Shown here one piece after another: positions 61,803-64,000 of a stretch of 64,000 nucleotides of DNA. The stretch comes from Imperialibacter sp. EC-SDR9. Its GTDB lineage: Bacteria; Bacteroidota; Bacteroidia; Cytophagales; Cyclobacteriaceae. The stretch covers positions 186,001 through 250,000 of the forward strand of contig NZ_LR701637.1 of the NCBI RefSeq assembly GCF_902498805.1. Reading direction: 5' to 3'. The position numbers and the translations under genes are program-made. The stretch's first letter is position 1. Every line of letters starts with the position of its first letter. The notes under the pieces were generated by a model, which had not been told where the DNA came from, made no database searches, and was given only the letters and a program-made list of their open reading frames with translations.

Positions 61803-62996
61803 ATGCGCAATATTCGCAATTTCATCTTTCTCAAAGACGTTTTCATCCTCGCCATCACTTCATTTGGCGGTGCTCAAGCACATTTTGCCATCATTCTCGA
61901 CAGGATGGTGAAGCTCAGGGCATATTTAACGGAAGAGGAGTTGATAGAGCTTCATGCGCTGTGCAACCTGCTACCCGGCCCCACCTCTACACAAACAATT
62001 ACCGCTATAGGCTTCAAAAGGGGAGGGCCGCCTTTGGCATATCTGACACTGCTGGTTTGGATTTTGCCAGCTGTGACTATCATGACGGCGGCCGCTATCC
62101 TGATCAACAGTCTACAGGTAAAAGAGCTTAGCCTTCATTTTACCCGGTTTATCCAGCCCATGGCGATAGCTTTTGTTGCTTATTCAGCCGTGCTTATCTG
62201 GGGCAAGGTGGTAAAAAGCCGGACAAGCATTTTTTTAGCGATTGGATCAGCAGTAATCTCCTATTTTATCAGCTCTCCCTATTTGTTCCCCGTACTTCTG
62301 CTCGCAGGTGGAGTAATCTCTTCCACCAAATACAAAAGGCACGAAAAAGAAGAGCGTCAAAAGATAAACATCGTATGGGCCAACTTTTTCCTCTGGGGAG
62401 GCGTGCTGATATTTGCAGCGCTACTTGGCGCAGCTACAAAGTACCAGGCCATCACGCTGCCAATAAGGTTATTTGAGAACTTTTACCGGAACGGAAGCCT
62501 CATCTTTGGCGGAGGGCAGGTACTTGTTCCCTTTCTGTATACGGAGTTTGTGGAATTCAAAAGCTACCTCAGCTCAGAGGAATTCCTTTCTGGCTACGCC
62601 CTGGTACAAGCGATTCCGGGCCCTACTTTTTCTTTCAGTGCTTTTATCGGAGCTCTTACCATGCGGGAATGGGGGACAAGCGGCGAAATAATGGGTGCGG
62701 TTATCGCCTCAATAGGTGTGTTTCTCCCAGGCACTTTCCTGATCTTCTTCGTATCCAGGTTTTGGGATCAGCTCAAAAAGTACCGGCCTGTAAAAGCCTC
62801 GCTGGAGGGGATCAATGCCGCCAGTGCGGGCATGGTGGTAGCAGCGGCTTTTTTGCTTTACCAGCCCCTGGAGCAAAACCTCCTCAATATTCTGGTGATC
62901 ATTATTACTTTTCTGGTGCTTCAGTTCACTAAAATGCCTCGCCCCATTATAATTCTTATTGGCTTTGCCCTGGGTTTTGTATTCAAAGGCCAATAA
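61803..62996 (+). CDS. Chromate transporter family protein (two-domain ChrA)
   Basis: A 397-residue protein with two homologous CHR domains of about 180 residues. The N-terminal copy has FGGAQAHFAIILDRMV and LHALCNLLPGPTSTQT; the C-terminal copy has FGGGQVLVPFLYTEFVEFKS and YALVQAIPGPTFSFSA. The GGAQ/GGGQ and PGP motifs are the family signature. About eleven to twelve hydrophobic segments are seen. The family exports chromate, but many members have other or unknown anion substrates, so resistance is only one possible role. It starts seven bases after the dioxygenase gene. Confidence 0.87.
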   Translation: MRNIRNFIFLKDVFILAITSFGGAQAHFAIILDRMVKLRAYLTEEELIELHALCNLLPGPTSTQTITAIGFKRGGPPLAYLTLLVWILPAVTIMTAAAILINSLQVKELSLHFTRFIQPMAIAFVAYSAVLIWGKVVKSRTSIFLAIGSAVISYFISSPYLFPVLLLAGGVISSTKYKRHEKEERQKINIVWANFFLWGGVLIFAALLGAATKYQAITLPIRLFENFYRNGSLIFGGGQVLVPFLYTEFVEFKSYLSSEEFLSGYALVQAIPGPTFSFSAFIGALTMREWGTSGEIMGAVIASIGVFLPGTFLIFFVSRFWDQLKKYRPVKASLEGINAASAGMVVAAAFLLYQPLEQNLLNILVIIITFLVLQFTKMPRPIIILIGFALGFVFKGQ

Positions 62997-62999
62997 AAA

Positions 63000-63023
63000 A
63001 CCCTGAGTGCTTGTACCCAGGGT
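63000..63023 (-). terminator. Terminator for the universal stress protein gene
   Basis: Read on the minus strand, ACCCTG (63023-63018) and CAGGGT (63005-63000) form a stem followed by a run of T residues (from 63000 down to about 62995). The plus-strand copy lacks a T tract. It sits between convergent genes. Confidence 0.65.
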
Positions 63024-63052
63024 CTTCATGCCAAATAGCCTTCTATATTGTG

Positions 63053-63883
63053 TTACTCGTGAAAGGTGAGCAAAGGCACCTTGACACCCATGGCCACTTT
63101 TTTTGTAACACTGCTTTTGAAAATCTTTTCAAAAAGAGAATGCTTTCTAGGCATCATGGCAATCATGTCAGCTGAGTTTTTTTCGGCAAATTCAAAAAGC
63201 CCGGCTCTTACATCATCATTCTTTGTAGTCTCGAAAGAGTGCTTAATGTTCTTAAGAAATTTGTCGACTTTGAAGCTCTCCACCAGACGGCTAAATGGAA
63301 ATTTGTCATCCTCAGTAACATTGACGATTGTGATTTCAGCTTCGAAAAGCTCGGCAATATCCTTCAACGGACTTAGCCTTCCTATTGACTCTATCTTATT
63401 GAAGTCAGCAGCAAATACTATCTTCTTCGGTTTGAATTGTTTGGTAGTTTCAGGCACCACCAGCACTGGCACATCAGCAATTCGAATCACTTCGCTGCTT
63501 ACCCCGCCGAGCAGCTTCTCAAGCGTGTCATGACTGCCTTTTGTGCCCATCACAATCATATCAATCTTCTTGGTTTCCATCGCCGTATAAATAGCGTCAA
63601 TGGTGAAAGATATATACGCTCTATGATCATGCTTAACATCCTTCAACCCTGGAATTTCTTCATCCAAAGCGTCGAATTTCTTGTCTATTTCCTCCTCGTA
63701 CTCTTCCAGCATTGGTTCAATAATGGCCTGGCCGCCGATGTCCATATGCGGCGTTGGCACATGAATGGCATTGATAAGGTGGATTTTAGCACCTAGCTTC
63801 TTGCTAAGGTCTACTGCAATTCTAACAGCATTCTTCGAACACGGAGAGAAGTCTGTCGGTACAAGTATGTTTTTGATGTTCAT
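63053..63883 (-). CDS. Tandem universal stress protein
   Basis: A 276-residue cytosolic protein with two Usp domains. Domain 1: ILVPTDFSPCSKNAVRIAVD at the start and VMGTKGSHDTLEKLLGGVSS (about residues 110-129), the G-x2-G-x9-G-S/T-type ATP site, then VLVVPE. Domain 2: KIVFAADFNKIESIG (about 153-167) and DMIAMMPRKHSLFEKIFKSS (about 234-253), where the nucleotide site is degenerate. Usp proteins respond to starvation and stress. The gene is convergent with the chromate transporter gene. Confidence 0.92.
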   Translation of the reverse strand: MNIKNILVPTDFSPCSKNAVRIAVDLSKKLGAKIHLINAIHVPTPHMDIGGQAIIEPMLEEYEEEIDKKFDALDEEIPGLKDVKHDHRAYISFTIDAIYTAMETKKIDMIVMGTKGSHDTLEKLLGGVSSEVIRIADVPVLVVPETTKQFKPKKIVFAADFNKIESIGRLSPLKDIAELFEAEITIVNVTEDDKFPFSRLVESFKVDKFLKNIKHSFETTKNDDVRAGLFEFAEKNSADMIAMMPRKHSLFEKIFKSSVTKKVAMGVKVPLLTFHE

Positions 63884-64000
63884 GTCTTTGTAGGATTACA
63901 AGGTTGCTAATTAAAAGTAAACTTAAAGCTTCCCAATTCCCCCTGACATGACCTCAATATTCAGAAAACCTGACATTGGTCAGTTTGTGTTAACCCAATA
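63884..64000. other. Upstream region at the right edge
   Basis: This 117-base stretch contains no gene. It should hold the promoter of the stress protein gene on the minus strand. A 5-bp dyad CTGAC/GTCAG with a 4-base spacer lies at 63970-63983. Confidence 0.4.

Noticed and set aside
1-64000. CRISPR arrays, tRNA/rRNA genes, insertion sequences, phage or toxin-antitoxin genes
   Set aside because: I looked for repeated spacers, cloverleaf ends, transposase motifs and small paired genes and saw none that could be supported.

Overview
The window reads as chromosomal DNA of a Bacteroidota bacterium, most likely of the Cytophagales/Fulvivirga-Roseivirga kind. Indicators are a PorZ-type type IX secretion protein next to recO, TAnnTTTG-type -7 promoter boxes, few Shine-Dalgarno sequences, a Ccm system whose CcmE carries a Cys-x3-Tyr motif, and PadR/permease-prefix ABC permease pairs. 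I see no tRNA, rRNA, CRISPR array, insertion sequence or phage gene.

Region 1 (1-30504) is one co-directional run of 28 genes plus one doubtful small ORF, nearly all overlapping or closely spaced. It is a Wzx/Wzy-type surface polysaccharide locus: the C-terminal part of a pseudaminic acid synthase at the left edge, six GT2 and five GT4-like glycosyltransferases plus one probable further GT-B protein, a methyltransferase, a hexapeptide acyltransferase, two different polymerase/ligase-like membrane proteins, Wza-like and Wzc-like export proteins, a Wzx flippase, five separate sulfotransferase-fold genes, and a terminal aminotransferase, phosphoglycosyl transferase and membrane 4,6-dehydratase trio resembling PglE/PglC/PglF. 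The likely product is a sulfated, amino-sugar-initiated glycan. This half is visibly more AT-rich than the rest.

Region 2 (30505-39500) is accessory: a PadR regulator with a palindromic operator over its own promoter and start codon, a coupled ABC permease, a convergent secreted GH26 mannanase and a secreted sugar isomerase-like protein, and a large lipoprotein with a propeller, a cytochrome c heme site and a discoidin-like end.

Region 3 (39500-49500) is cytochrome c maturation (ccmB, ccmC, ccmD-like, ccmE, ccmF; no ccmA, G or H here), a Tat-exported class V aminotransferase, a DUF2520 protein, a UbiA prenyltransferase, and purN and purH.

Region 4 (49500-64000) is housekeeping: the rod-shape operon mreB-mreC-mreD-mrdA-rodA, a convergent highly acidic protein, a ferredoxin, tdk, porZ, recO, a DUF4399 lipoprotein, a 2-oxoglutarate/Fe(II) oxygenase-type enzyme, a two-domain chromate transporter and a convergent tandem universal stress protein.

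The most unusual signals are the five-sulfotransferase polysaccharide locus, the CXXXY CcmE in a reduced Ccm set, the PadR promoter/operator/start overlap suggesting a leaderless transcript, and the unexplained acidic protein.
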